Of a stretch of DNA of 64,000 nucleotides, positions 20,481 through 31,388 are shown piece by piece (the stretch's first letter is position 1; each line of letters starts with the position of its first letter). The notes beneath the pieces were generated by a model, which did not search any database, was not told the DNA's origin, and worked only from the letters and a program-made list of their open reading frames with translations. The DNA is from Micrasema longulum (Eukaryota; Arthropoda; Insecta; Trichoptera; Brachycentridae): positions 229,905 to 293,904 of the forward strand of contig JAGVSM010002944.1 of the NCBI GenBank assembly GCA_022494885.1, read 5' to 3'. The position numbers and the translations under genes were made by a program.

Positions 20481-20844
20481 TATTCTTCAAGTCGCTCATT
20501 CCAACGCATATCTTTCTAACGTATTATACAATAACAGTTTGTGATATAGTCCTCATTCCATGTCACTTTATTATTCGTAGGTGCTAGACAACAATAGGCC
20601 AAGCCATGACTACGGTCGCTACATTATGTGCTCAGTCACAAGGAACTGGAGGCATTGTTTCTGCTCTGGTACTATACGAGTATTGCTAGTAAATGGTCAA
20701 ATGACCTCACAACACCTCCACAGTTTCATTCTCCGCACTCGCACGTAGGTACCGAAGATCGGATCACTGTGCTGTCGGCTAATATCCGCAATAATAGTTG
20801 AATTTCTATTAGTTTTCTGTTATCTAGAAAACAATGTTTGTTTA
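20481..20844. other. intergenic, nothing recognised
   Basis: Mixed-composition unique sequence with no gene or repeat assignment. Confidence 0.35.
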
Positions 20845-20937
20845 TTATTAATATTTAAGCATTAACTTTGTGGTTAAACACTTTAATCAATGTTATTGAA
20901 TATTTGTATATAACCAAGTGGTTACCGACGTTTCCCA
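20845..20937 (-). repeat. HHR-repeat arm, partial (no ribozyme core)
   Basis: 'ATTAATATTTAAGCATTAAC' and 'GTTATTGAATATTTGTATAT' match the outer part of the foldback arms at 4.6-5.0 kb. The copy stops at 'ACCGACGTTTCC', just before the core, where LINE sequence begins. Confidence 0.7.
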
Positions 20938-21413
20938 AGATCTCGAATTGTCTTGACGTTCATTAAAATTGTGATGTTGATTGAATAATTTAAAGCGATT
21001 TTATTTATTTTTCTTGTAAATTCAATAAACATACATTTATTTATATTAAAAAACAAGTCGTTTTCATGACACCAACATAATAATAAATATGTCATTTTGT
21101 TGTTTATGACCACTTACGACAGTCATCAATTGATTTTATAATTTCAAGTATTTTGAAGTCGTCCGCAAATAAAAGAAATGTGAACAATTTAATTTTTTAA
21201 TTTAAATTTAAAATTATTACATAAACATATAAACATACACATCTGGACAACGCGCTTAATATTATACAAATCCATGTAATATCTCGCAGCAGTCTCCTGC
21301 AATGATCTTTTCTCTTCGACAAAATTCAAACTTGTACACTTCTCTTGAAAATGGCTTTCAATGGCAATGGGTTTAATTTTTACATGTGGATTCTTTATTT
21401 TATTTGTTATCAT
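20935..21413 (-). pseudogene. LINE reverse transcriptase fragment (palm)
   Basis: On the minus strand: block 'AGGAGACTGCTGCGAGATAT' (near 21290), then 'FLLFADDFKILEIIKSID' across 21115-21180, then 'CWCHENDLFFNINKC', 'FTRKINKIALNYSI' and 'MNVKTIRDLG' ending near 20937. Order and content match 18950-19460, so the two copies descend from the same rearranged element. The frame is interrupted. Jockey-like. Confidence 0.75.
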
Positions 21414-21840
21414 CCTAATCCTTTGATTTTATTAAAAAATTTCTAACAAGTATATTGCTTACTGTTTTTTATAAATAATACGTATTATTAATCGAAATTA
21501 TAATTATTTGAAAGTGTTGTGAACGAAAAACATTTTAAATCTTTGGAATTCTATTCTGCATTCCTTAATACCTCGAATATAAAAAGTAACAATCTGATTT
21601 TTAAACCTTATCAAACCTTATTGTCATATAATTTTTTATATTGACTGTTTTACTTTATAAATATAAACTCAATAACGCAGTATGAAAGAATTTAGATATT
21701 AGGTATCGATATTACTATTTTTATTAGAAACCCTGTTATTTTATTTGATTCCTAAATGATTTTACCTGCAATCAATTTTAGACTAATTTTAATAGTAAAT
21801 AACCGTAATCATAAAGGAAAAAAATATATATCTAGATTTG
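21414..21840. other. AT-rich, nothing recognised
   Basis: No coding or repeat feature supported. Confidence 0.4.
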
Positions 21841-21849
21841 ACGCAACGG

Positions 21850-22030
21850 AGATGGAAAACATTTTCGAAAATGGAATATGGATGTCTAGACATTTACAAG
21901 GCTTATGACCTGTCATTGACTGGTTTAAGTGGTTAAACATAGGCAGAATGGTGAATTTTACACACTGTATAAGTGGAGAAAACCTAACATTTGGACATAC
22001 TCAAAACATTGTAGAAAAATTTATTTTTTG
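21850..22030 (+). repeat. repeat T copy
   Basis: 'GGAATATGGATGTCTAGACA', 'ACAAGGCTTATGACCTGTC', 'AATGGTGAATTTTACAC' and 'ATTTGGACATACTCAAAAC' give both ends of the family as seen in the complete copy at 10261-10591. Confidence 0.75.
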
Positions 22031-22114
22031 CGTAAGACTTTTCAGATCTATATTACATTATGATATTTGCACAGATTTGGGACGCTTTCTTGAAAATGAA
22101 ATTGAAAATCGGGT

Positions 22115-22300
22115 TGTGGTCCTGTGGCTAGTGTCTCGGACTCACGGACCAAAAGTCTGTGGTTCGAATCCCGCTCTACCCCAACTTGATTCCATTTTCG
22201 AATTGTGAGTTATTTACAACTCGTTGAAAATGGCCCTCAAAATTAAATATTTGGGTAAATCATAAGAACGCAAATATTTCTTTTTATTAAAAAAAAAAAC
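22115..22300 (+). repeat. SINE-A copy 4 (best preserved)
   Basis: The head begins near GGGTTGTGGTCCTGTGGCTA, with A-box-like TGGCTAGTGT and B box GGTTCGAATCCC. The full body runs to an A-rich tail at about 22300. Useful as the reference copy for the family. Confidence 0.9.
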
Positions 22301-22804
22301 TTTATTTACAAAACTGTTTTGTATCACATTTCAGAAAGCCCTTTTCGAAACTCCTTATTTGTACATTGTATTTTATAAAAATACTGGAATGATTTTGATG
22401 GATCTACTTAAAATCTCAGTTCGAGTTATTTGGGATATTTCTTTGACTGCAGAGCGCTGATGCGAGTTCTCTAAAAGCGGCCCAACCTTGTCCAATCTGA
22501 CATCTTTATTTTATTTCTCAAGCCCTACTGACTACAAGTTTTCCAGAACCCAGGTACCAGCTACCGACACGTGTTTTTATATATAACAGACGGCGCTCTA
22601 TAAATCTCGTCCACTTCTCCCTGAAAAGTTAATCCGATTTTCTTCAAGCATCAGCAAATGTTGGTGGAGCGTGTAAATAGATTTACCTTTGAAGGATAAC
22701 TTACTCTCCATAATATATATGATATAACAATATTCTTCAACTTGACAGTGATAGGCAGCCGACCGGTCAACGGTTGTCTACATTGACTGACATTGAGTTA
22801 CAAT
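22301..22804. other. intergenic, nothing recognised
   Basis: Unique-looking sequence with no supportable feature. Confidence 0.4.
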
Positions 22805-24200
22805 TGAACATATTTTTGCAGAAAGCAGCCAGTCAATTATGAAAAATTGAGATATTGATGGTATCGGGTGCAGTAAAGTCAATTCTATGTTCTGCTAAAA
22901 ACAGCCAGACCGCTTTCATACAAAAAACTGCATTAATCACCTTCTGGAATAATTGGACGGGGGGAACTTACAACAACCATATTAAACCATTAGAAACTGT
23001 TCAAAAATGTATATTAAAAATAATGCTTCACAAAAATCGCACTTTTCCCTCTTTCCAATTGTTCCAAGAAGCTAAACTTTAAAACCTAAGACAAATAAAC
23101 TGTTTTCAATATTTAAAATATATATTTAAGAAACAAAATTTATTTACAAGAAGTTCAAATAGATCAAGTCAAAGAAGGAATCGTGTGTTAGAAATATCAC
23201 ATTGTAAAACGAGGCTCGCACAGAGACATGCATATTTTGTAGGCCCAAACATTTTTAATTATTTTTTTACTGATAATATTTCATTGATTTCAAACTTTCA
23301 AAAGTTTCTTTCTTTTAAAAAATACGCACTATTCTGGATTCAAACTAAAGATATGAACACTTTTTTTCTATGAAATATTTTGTTGCCCTTTTATAATAAG
23401 GAATATTTTTATGTTTTTTTACAAATATATTTTTTTCTTTTTTAATTACTATAAAAACAAAATACCATATTTTTTATTTTTTCTTTCTTATGTTACACAA
23501 AAATATAACTGTTCATTTTTTATTATAGGAGCAAAAATTTATTAACATTTTCTTGTATACCCACGAACCGGCCATGCCTTTGTGGGATTTTTGTTTACTA
23601 TTTTTTCTGTTAATATGTATTTCATTGCCATATAATTATGCTTTATGTTGTAAAAAACAAAAAAAATGGTGTCAATCAGAAAAATGGTTTTTCTCAATTT
23701 TCAGAAAACGCCCACAGAACTAGAAAAATTTTGCTGTACTTTAAAAATCATTAAAACTGGTCAAATACATAACTTAATTCTTGTTTGTAATGCAAAAAAA
23801 ACTAGTGTATTCATCGTTTATCATTTGTTAAAGTCAAAAACATTAAACAAATGATAAACAATGCGTACATTCATTTTTTTATAGTACAAAAATAATTTAA
23901 TTATGTAATTGACCAGTTTTAATGTTTCATTTTAAAGTCTGGTTGACCACACAATATAAGATGTGTACTCGTATTTTGCAGAAAACAGCCAGCCCTAGAA
24001 AAACTTTATGTATTGATCATATTATTTAATATTTATGCTAGGGTACTTTATTGTAAAGAATGACTGAATTCATCTGTTTTAATAATATTGAAAATAATTT
24101 AATCATGTGCTAAAGGAATTTTAGTGATTTTTTAAATCTGGCTGATAAAACAACCTCAAATATGCATTTTGCAGAAAACAGACAGATCTTATATCTAATA
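22805..24200 (+). repeat. repeat P (GCAGAAAACAGCCAG family), split by a LINE
   Basis: Motif GCAGAAAACAGCCAG or close variants occur at about 22819, 22895, 23702, 23979 and 24172. The parts 22805-22945 and 23660-23720 together match, in order, the inverted uninterrupted copy at 57765-58020 (GGTATCGG block, TTTCATACAAA block, TTTCTCAATTT block). The copy was therefore cut by the LINE at 22946-23660. A perfect hairpin (TTTATCATTTGTT and complement) sits at 23816-23859. Class unknown; the repeated subunits are satellite-like. Confidence 0.65.
22946..23660 (+). pseudogene. Jockey-type LINE, C-terminal ORF2 fragment and 3' UTR
   Basis: Two frames (22940-23082 and 23185-23373) give 'GGTYNNHIKPLETVQKCIL', 'NRTFPSFQLFQEAKL', 'QRRNRVLEISHCKTRLAQRH' and 'GPNIFNYF'. 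This is the region beyond the palm in Jockey-group LINEs. The 3' UTR includes 'CCCACGAACCGGCCATGC' (23560) and ends in an A-rich run at 23647-23665. The same UTR block recurs at 30770-30890. The ORF is truncated and frameshifted. Confidence 0.8.
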
Positions 24201-24234
24201 AATCATTCCAAACAAATTATGCTCAGTTCTCTCC

Positions 24235-24665
24235 GTTAGTTCGATTTCACCTAAATGCCAACAAATGTAACCATCTTTTCGATATATTTAATACTTCGCC
24301 TGCTTTAATTAAATCAAAAATTGATTTAAGAACAATGTAATGAGTTACCAGTTAAATAAATGTTTAAATTAGTCACTCCTTTGCTACTAAATTATTATAG
24401 TGATGAAATAACTTTTGTCTATTTGTTTATTTAAATATGTGATTATGATTTAAACAAGTAAATTACGAACTTTTGAATTACTTCTACTATAACTTCTTTA
24501 ACATGTTTTTATCAACTTTATTTTTTACCGTTTGTACTTGTATAACTGCTACCTAGTTTTATTTATAAACTTTAGTATGTATTATATAAGCGAATTTGTA
24601 TTCAAAAAGCCCTATGGGCGTTTTATGTATAAAAAATTAAATAAAATATAAGTACGAGGTGACTT
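24235..24665 (+). pseudogene. LINE 3' end
   Basis: A last coding trace 'FHLNANKCNHLFDIFNTSPA' and 'LIKSKIDLRTM' stop (about 24243-24340) is followed by a 3' UTR ending in GCCCTATGGGCG and an ATAAA-rich tail. The tail matches 2740-2868. Confidence 0.65.
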
Positions 24666-24779
24666 TCTGATAGATATATTTATATTTTTTTTATGTTTGA
24701 AGCACTTACTTGTGGAGTATTATTGTTTAATATATTCAAATAAAATCACTTTGTTTTTATGTACCACTTATATTTTTAT

Positions 24780-25450
24780 AATTTGACAACCAACTAGTTT
24801 CGGTTACACTATGCTTAGACCACACGAAAGACGATGGAAGATGATAAATATTATATGTTTATGGTGATATGCGAATAAAAGCGCAACGAATACATAAACA
24901 TGGCGAAAACAGCGGGATGAATTCAAGAGCATGCGTAAAAGCAGTCGATGCTGTAGAGAAGGAAGCGAGTAGAAACAGTGTGGCCAGCTATAAAATTAGC
25001 CAGTTCTTACTCACTTATGATCCCTTGGCTAAAATACAATCGAAACAAATTATCGACTCGACCACATTTTATATGGTTCCGCGTATTTTTGTTACTGTGA
25101 TCCCAAAGCGGCGTTGGCGGCGTATCGACGTATCATCTCGGGCGAGTTATCGTATCGTGGATCGTGGTGTTGATTGAAGTGTGTTGAAGTCGGTTGTTAG
25201 GTTAAGATGATCTCCGTCACATGGTCTGCACTCTACACTCCGCACGAGCCACGCGTCCCGAATTACGATTCCCGCCTAAACTACAGGCACTCGGATTATG
25301 AAGACGTATTTTTAAACCAGACGAAAAACAATTATGTTTTGCACTCGACGGAAATAGAAAATTGTTTGAATACTCATCGAAGTAGAAGATGTTTATGTTG
25401 TGAGTCAAAAAATCCGTCTGCTCCAACTAACTGGGTTACGTAGTGAAGGG
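24780..25450 (+). other. GC-richer unique block, possible host exon or regulatory DNA
   Basis: Composition rises to near 45-50% GC. Open frames at 24869-25177 and 25207-25443 are in different phases, and I recognise neither protein. 25090-25160 is rich in CG and CGTATCG-type repeats. Not repeated elsewhere in the window. Coding status undecided. Confidence 0.25.
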
Positions 25451-25951
25451 TAACATCTAACATCCCGCACGGCGTGTTTTATTTTTATTTCTCGAGGGTG
25501 TACCCTCTGCTCTTAACTCGGATTTATTTTCTCGCTGTAGAAACGAAGTTCCCTGTTTTAATTATAGAGAAGATATAGGTACTCTCGTAGAAGATTCTTC
25601 TTTTGCAAACATCGTCACCTCGTGACCTGGTCGATGGACATCCTTTCCTCAGGATATACGACAAATGCCACACATCAACAACTATTGTAGCGAAATTCCT
25701 AATATGTTTTCACTGTAAATATTTTCACTAGTTTGTGTGACACTATCAGAACATTAGTTTTAAAACAACACAATGTTAAAGGATTTTAGCTCTTTTACTA
25801 TTCATGATGCTTAATTTATTGAGATTCTAATGTTAACATCGTAATATGCATAGTGCTAATAATTTTTATTTTGTTTATTTTGACAAATTTACGGATAGAT
25901 ATATACCGTTTTTGACATATATTACAGCGGAAAAGACAATTATATACGATA

Positions 25952-28087
25952 CCGTCAAACGTGACAATTTTGCCCAGTTTTAACAAACTTTTACAGTATC
26001 ATATTTGTTTTGTATAGGACTACTCCTATCCATTTTGTTGAATAGTGATACTAATTATTCTGAGCATTTTTACAAATACAAAACGTTTGCTTTTCTTTTA
26101 TTTATGCAATTTTAGAAGACAAAACATGCTGGGCAAAATTATCTCCACTTGTTGACAATTTTGCCCACTTGGTAATTAACTGTTATTTTTGGTTTTATCA
26201 TCGTTATCATACGGTTTATTACTACTTTTTGGGCGAAAAAAACTGTTTATGATTAAACAATAGTATTATTGAGGCATCACCATTATAAAATCAATGAAAA
26301 AAACCGGTGGGCAAAATTGTCAACTGTTTCCTCAATTTTTCTATACAATGTGGATTTGTGGGCCAGGGTTGGCACAAAATTGGATTTTTAACAAAACCAA
26401 AGGAGTTTATCTCTAATCCTTTTATTTTGTTCATGTTCGACTATGCATAAGCCATTTTTTTTTTACAAACCATTTCAGTTCTGATGCGATTTTCGTAAAT
26501 AAGGGAGCTTGCCCCCAAAACGATTTTTCTTTAAATGTGTACGTAGAAAAAAAAAGATCTTTATTTTTTTTGTACAGCAGTGCAATTATTTGCTAGATTA
26601 CCTATACTTTGAAATTGTATTTTATGTACAGAATTCATAATATATTCTATGTTTTATTTTCTTCTTTAGACTGTTAAAAGTATTCATACAAAAAACATTT
26701 GAAATAAAAAAATAAGTCTTCATAATTTCACAAAAAGCTGGCAAATTTATTAAATAAAACTTTCTAAAATGTGGTCGGATATTCTTATTTTTTTTTAAAT
26801 GGTTTAAATTATTTTTGAAAGGTAAAAATTAAAATTGGTTTTTGTAAAACAATTTTTAATTTACTCACAGAAAATGACTCAATCTTGCAGTTTTTAAGAT
26901 TTACATTAAATTAATGAAAACCTTGACGCAAGATTACAGGTTCGGGTAAAGATTTCACTATGTTCCAATTAAATACATCAGCAATATCCTCAACTTGCGA
27001 TCACACAAAACTCCATTACGTTTGCGTCTTACAAATGACATAAAAATATTAAAATTGTGGTAGTTGATGCGCTGATAACTTAACCGACATAATATTTGTC
27101 ATTTTGCATATCAACAGTGTTAAACTGTAAAGTTTAGTAATAAAACGAAAGCGACTTCTTCACCGTTATTAATTTCAAGCGGATCAGACACTATTTTCGT
27201 TTTTCTCGGCCGAAGATTCGGAGGCACGTTGTTCATATTCGTCGTAATGACTTATGATGAATGTCTTGAAATCTGTTGATTCATCAACTGAGTAGGCATC
27301 AAAGTCTGTTATTTCCGTGTCGCCATGACATTTTTTTCAATGTTCTCCTCTATAAGGTGTAGGTATCTTTTGATCCTGAAGGCAGAAAAAAATCGGATGG
27401 ATTGTTTACCAGTTGCTGTGTGGTATAAAAAGTTTGAATGAACAGAATAACTGGCTTGTCATTTTCAGCGTGTACTTGAGTTGAAACTCCTATCAGATTT
27501 TTAAATCTTATTTGTTAAATCTTTGGCAAAAAATCTGATTTATGGGCCAGTTAGAACGAAACATCCCGTTACCTCGTTTAAAATCATGTTTTTGCCGTTT
27601 ATTTCAATTTCATTTATATTTTCTATTTTGTTTTTTTCTACTTTCTTGGATATTTTTTTTAAATATAGTATGTAGCGACAACCCTAGACGTGGGCAAAAT
27701 TGTCAAAACACTAGCTAAGAAATCTACGACAATTTTGCCCACTTAAAAATCTATTGTGTTTTTTTTCAAATTGATATACAGAAATACGTTCTATGGCGTC
27801 TTTATTATTTATGCAATGAAATATATAAAACTCACTTGCCTCCTTTCAACACAAACTCCGCAACAACAAAAGTTTTGACAATATTTGTAGATAAACACGA
27901 ACAGACCTTCAAGTTAAATTTCAATTGATCAACTGAAGCTGGCGGTAAACTAAATATTTAGTTTTGCCAGGGAACTATCGAAATGTACTTACCAAATGTA
28001 ATTTTTATGATACCAGTAACTTTTCTTACTTTAAAACTTGATTTTGTTAAGGATTTCGATAGTGGGCAAAATTGTCATGTTTGACGG
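25952..28087 (-). mobile_element. TA-flanked DNA transposon, 2.1 kb, decayed
   Basis: Terminal inverted repeats of 25 bp with one mismatch (CCGTCAAAC-G/A-TGACAATTTTGCCCA) lie at 25952-25976 and 28063-28087, each bordered by TA. The 14-mer GACAATTTTGCCCA recurs exactly at 26154 and 27728 and inverted at 26308 and 27691, with a one-base variant at 26129. Minus-strand coding traces at 27184-27490 (separate entry) suggest it once encoded a protein. The TA duplication fits Tc1/mariner or pogo-type elements; the family is not identified. Confidence 0.8.
27184..27650 (-). pseudogene. decayed protein inside the DNA transposon
   Basis: Minus-strand frames joined by frameshifts read 'EINGKNMILNEVTGCFVLTG' (about 27545-27605), 'ENDKPVILFIQTFYTTQQLV' with 'NNPSDFFLPSG' (27350-27490) and an acidic end 'DTEITDFDAYSVDESTDFKT' with 'FIISHYDEYEQRASESSAEK' to a stop at 27184. 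The look is of a real protein C-terminus with an acidic tail. I do not recognise the family; a transposase or accessory protein of the element is the natural guess. Confidence 0.4.
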
Positions 28088-28670
28088 TAACATAAAACTA
28101 GAAACGAAACGATAATAGATTTGAGGAATTTATTTATTAGTAGTCTACGCGAAGGAATATTTAGAGATATTTGTTGGAGAATAGTTGAAACATTAAGTAT
28201 TATTGATATTTAATGTCCAATTTTCACAACCCTACATTCATATGGTTCGTTTCTGGTCAGGATCAGTCAGATTTGAAATAAATTTGACTGAATTATAATA
28301 GGTTGTTGACAAGGTTTCATTGGCATTACGAGTAATGCACTTTTTGATATGTTTTAATTGTGTTTATCGTGTCATGTTCTCAGGTACACATCACAAGTTA
28401 CGTTTACTCATTTATTTACTGGGTTATATGGCAGAAATACGAGATGCGACTACAGTACACACTTAAGTGGGTCATTCAGTGGCCTGTGTATAACTGAACC
28501 GTCGAAATAGTTTAGTGTTTCGTGTCTAGGAGTGAAACAACAATGATATCTGAATGCTATGTCTTTTCACTCTTTAATGTCTTCAATTATTGAATAAGTA
28601 GATCATTTGCATTTAGTATATATTTCACAATTTTAAAGTACATACGTAGTACGTAGTACATAGTAAGGAT
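28088..28670. other. intergenic, nothing recognised
   Basis: No supportable feature. Confidence 0.4.
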
Positions 28671-28674
28671 TTTA

Positions 28675-29195
28675 CGTGAGAGCAGCCATCAAGTCGAAAA
28701 CACTTGTTCATGGTGTTGGTTCTATTTCACACATATATCTGTTTTCTTTATCCGTCCGGACACAGATAAAATCAATCATAATCATTCTTGTTCTTCTCCC
28801 TGCCTGTATATCCCGGTTCTTCCAGGGTAGGGCCTCCTTGTACGCAAGCGCCAAGATCCTTAGTCCTCTACCTCTAGGTTAAGCTGAAATGTTGAGCGCT
28901 CTTCTTACAGAATAGTCCTCACCTCTACGCATGACGTGACCATTCCATCTCACCCTGCTTTCTTTCAGCTTTTCAGCTATCCGTGCGGCTTTGAATGACC
29001 CTCTGACTTACTCATTGCGGATCCTGTCTATGCGTGTTAAACCACCTGCCAACGTAACTTTTTTGTTCGTTGTTCATTGTTCGTTCTTTTTGGTTATTGT
29101 CCAACATTCTGCACCATACAATATTGCAGGTCTTACCACTGTTTTGTATATTTTGCCTTCAGTTTTTATTAAAGTTGGATAATTTATATAGCGCC
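28675..29195 (-). pseudogene. RTE-type LINE 3' fragment (second family)
   Basis: Minus strand, about 29183 downwards: '[20 protein letters not shown]' followed by 'WTITKKNEQ', then in shifted frames 'RVRWNGHVMRREDYSVRRAL' and 'PRGRGLRILALAYKEAL'. This is the characteristic post-palm region of RTE-type elements (VRP..LYG.E.W; RW.GHV.RR). The 3' segment 28675-28760 is repeated at 42705-42800. Only the terminal part of the coding region is present, with frameshifts. Confidence 0.85.
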
Positions 29196-29235
29196 TTTTT
29201 TGTGAAAACCACCTCAAGGGAGCTGTATAATAAAT
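29172..29235 (+). repeat. dispersed repeat R, copy 3
   Basis: 'TATAGCGCCTTTTTTGTGAA' and 'CACCTCAAGGGAGCTGTA' match 8562-8650; it abuts the RTE fragment. Confidence 0.55.
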
Positions 29236-29244
29236 AAACATCCC

Positions 29245-29475
29245 GGCGCGTCTTGCAGCTACAGTACGCATTGACGATTGGGACTCTAGTTCCTCGTTTC
29301 CAATTTTGATATATTTTAATTATAACAGATAGGAGCTAGATTATAGCACGTCTTGTAGCTACTGAGTGCAAGAACGGTTGAAATTTCAGACCCCACTTAC
29401 AAAATTCAGGTATTTTATAGTTGATAACATTTATATATTGAAACTAGATTACCAATCGTCTTGCAGCTACAAAGC
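29245..29475 (+). repeat. ~104-bp minisatellite, just over two units
   Basis: CGTCTTGCAGCTAC (or one-base variant) at 29249, 29349 and 29457; GCTAGATT/ACTAGATT blocks precede the second and third. A related inverted block is at 61062-61110. Confidence 0.7.
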
Positions 29476-29479
29476 TTAT

Positions 29480-30754
29480 GGACAAGTGGAATTCAAGCAA
29501 GTTAGAATTATATTAATAAGTTTACTTAGTTAATGAAAAATAAACATTGAGCAGTGTAGAAAATTTATCAAGCGATAATTAAAAAAATACTAAATATGTA
29601 AAGCACCATTACTATATTACGGTTAAATAAATAAAAAAGATATATGAGCGATAGTTTTTGTAGATTGTAGGTAGTTACTGCCGGACATGTGGCTAACAGG
29701 GTGCTTGCTGATTCCTGAAAGATGGTAGATGCACACATGTGCAGTTACCGAGAGATAGTGCGTATTGTTTCAATGACTTAGTGTGCATTTTTGTATCAAT
29801 AATTGTTATGATAGGTATGCGGTACGCCACAGTCCCGCTCAAGTATTTTTAGTATTAATATTAGACAAACACATTTGACTGGCATCCTTTTATTGCAGAT
29901 TATGCCAAAAAGAGTTCTTCGTTTTTTAAGACAGTACATTATATATTATGTCCTCCACTAACTGCTCTAATAGGTTTATAATCCATTTTTTATTCATACT
30001 TTTTTTTCGTTTCTTGTTTTCCTGAGCTGCGATAATCTGTTGAAAAAGTTAGGTCCTTCGAATACTTGAATAAGTGATTTCGCTGTCCTCACACCGTTTA
30101 AGAAATTAGGTAGGTTCTTTAACACGTTATCTACCTTAATACTTTGTTTTCGCTTGAAGATACGTGTACTTTATTGTATCTTTTACAATCTGAAACAGTG
30201 TGACTTTTAGATAGCTTTTCTTTTATTTTCTTTAAAAATAACTCTTCTGTGGGTGTAAAAACGGGCACTTTCAATAAGACATTTAAATTGGCTCTATGCG
30301 CAATACGTATTGGATGAAGTATTGTATTACTTGCCGCTGTTTACATTTAACTCTTCTAATGCGAGATATGGTTATCATAGACATATGATTTGATACTTTT
30401 ATCAGTTCTCAGTACCATGAAACCATCTCGCGGTATATAACAATGCCTTCTCGATTGCATATTTCATCTCAAGTTCTCAAATGTATCATTATCTGAGCTA
30501 TACAATGCAATATATAACATTGTTTTAATTAACATAATATGGCCATTTCAGGAATTTGGAGATTGTGGTTCGCTTTCCGGATGTGGTTCTAAATATTACC
30601 TTGAGTCTGACTGTAAACAATGCAATTTATGATCATACTAGCCAAGTACTGCCGTTTCATAGGTATTGTCTAATCCACACGACACAGCAAAATTTGACTG
30701 GATTCATTTTTATTATTTATTATAAATTTAAAAATTAATAAAAAATATTATACT
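29480..30754. other. AT-rich, no gene recognised
   Basis: No supportable coding region or repeat. Short CG-containing patches only. Confidence 0.4.
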
Positions 30755-31180
30755 TGTCTATTTATTAAAGGAGCAAAAATTCATAAACATTTCTTGTATA
30801 CCCACGAACCGGCCATAACTTTGTGGGATTTTTTGTTTACTATTTTTACTCTTAATATGTATTTCATTGCTATGTAATTATCCTTTATTTTTGTATACTC
30901 TGGCTTAGCTCTTATGTATATTGTTATTCTCGAAATATTATTCTTAAACTTTTCTTCAGACTTGAAAATGTTTTTCCTTATTTGTTTTTTCATATTTATG
31001 TATTTATTTCGTTCATATTTTTGGTTGCTTATGTGTATTTACCTATATGTTACTATTGTTATAGTTATGCAATTTTAGAATTTTTCGTTATGTATTTATA
31101 CATTTATTTTTTTAAATATTTATGTTCAATATATGTTAATGGCAATTTATGCCGTTTATGTAAAAATAAATAAATATTGT
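30755..31180 (+). repeat. two LINE 3' UTR fragments
   Basis: 30765-30895 matches the UTR at 23535-23650 (CCCACGAACCGGCCAT block). 30935-31180 matches the 3' UTR of the LINE at 53300-53535 (TTTTTGGTTGCTTATGTGTA; TTTATGCCGTTTATGTAAAA). The junction near 30900 joins tails of two different LINE families. Confidence 0.75.
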
Positions 31181-31267
31181 AAAACAACAAAAAAATGTAA
31201 ATATTAAATATTAAATATAAAATAAATATTATGTAATTTTTAATTATTTAGTGGCATAAATCCTGTA

Positions 31268-31388
31268 AAATGAAATGCGGAAGTTCATTGCTACGGGAAA
31301 TAAGATATAAAAAAAATTCTTACGCGCGGTAAAAACTAGAGCATTAAATTGTACCGCGAAGTTTCTTGAAAATATATGAAATATAATA
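31268..31388 (+). repeat. dispersed repeat W, copy 2
   Basis: 'GAAATGCGGAAGTTCATTGC', 'GCGCGGTAAAAACTAGAGC' and 'AAGTTTCTTGAAAAT' match 9655-9775 and 63955-64000. Confidence 0.65.

Noticed and set aside
23660..24200. CRISPR-like array from regularly recurring GCAGAAAACAGCCAG
   Set aside because: Spacing is irregular, copies diverge and the host is eukaryotic; it is a dispersed or tandem repeat.
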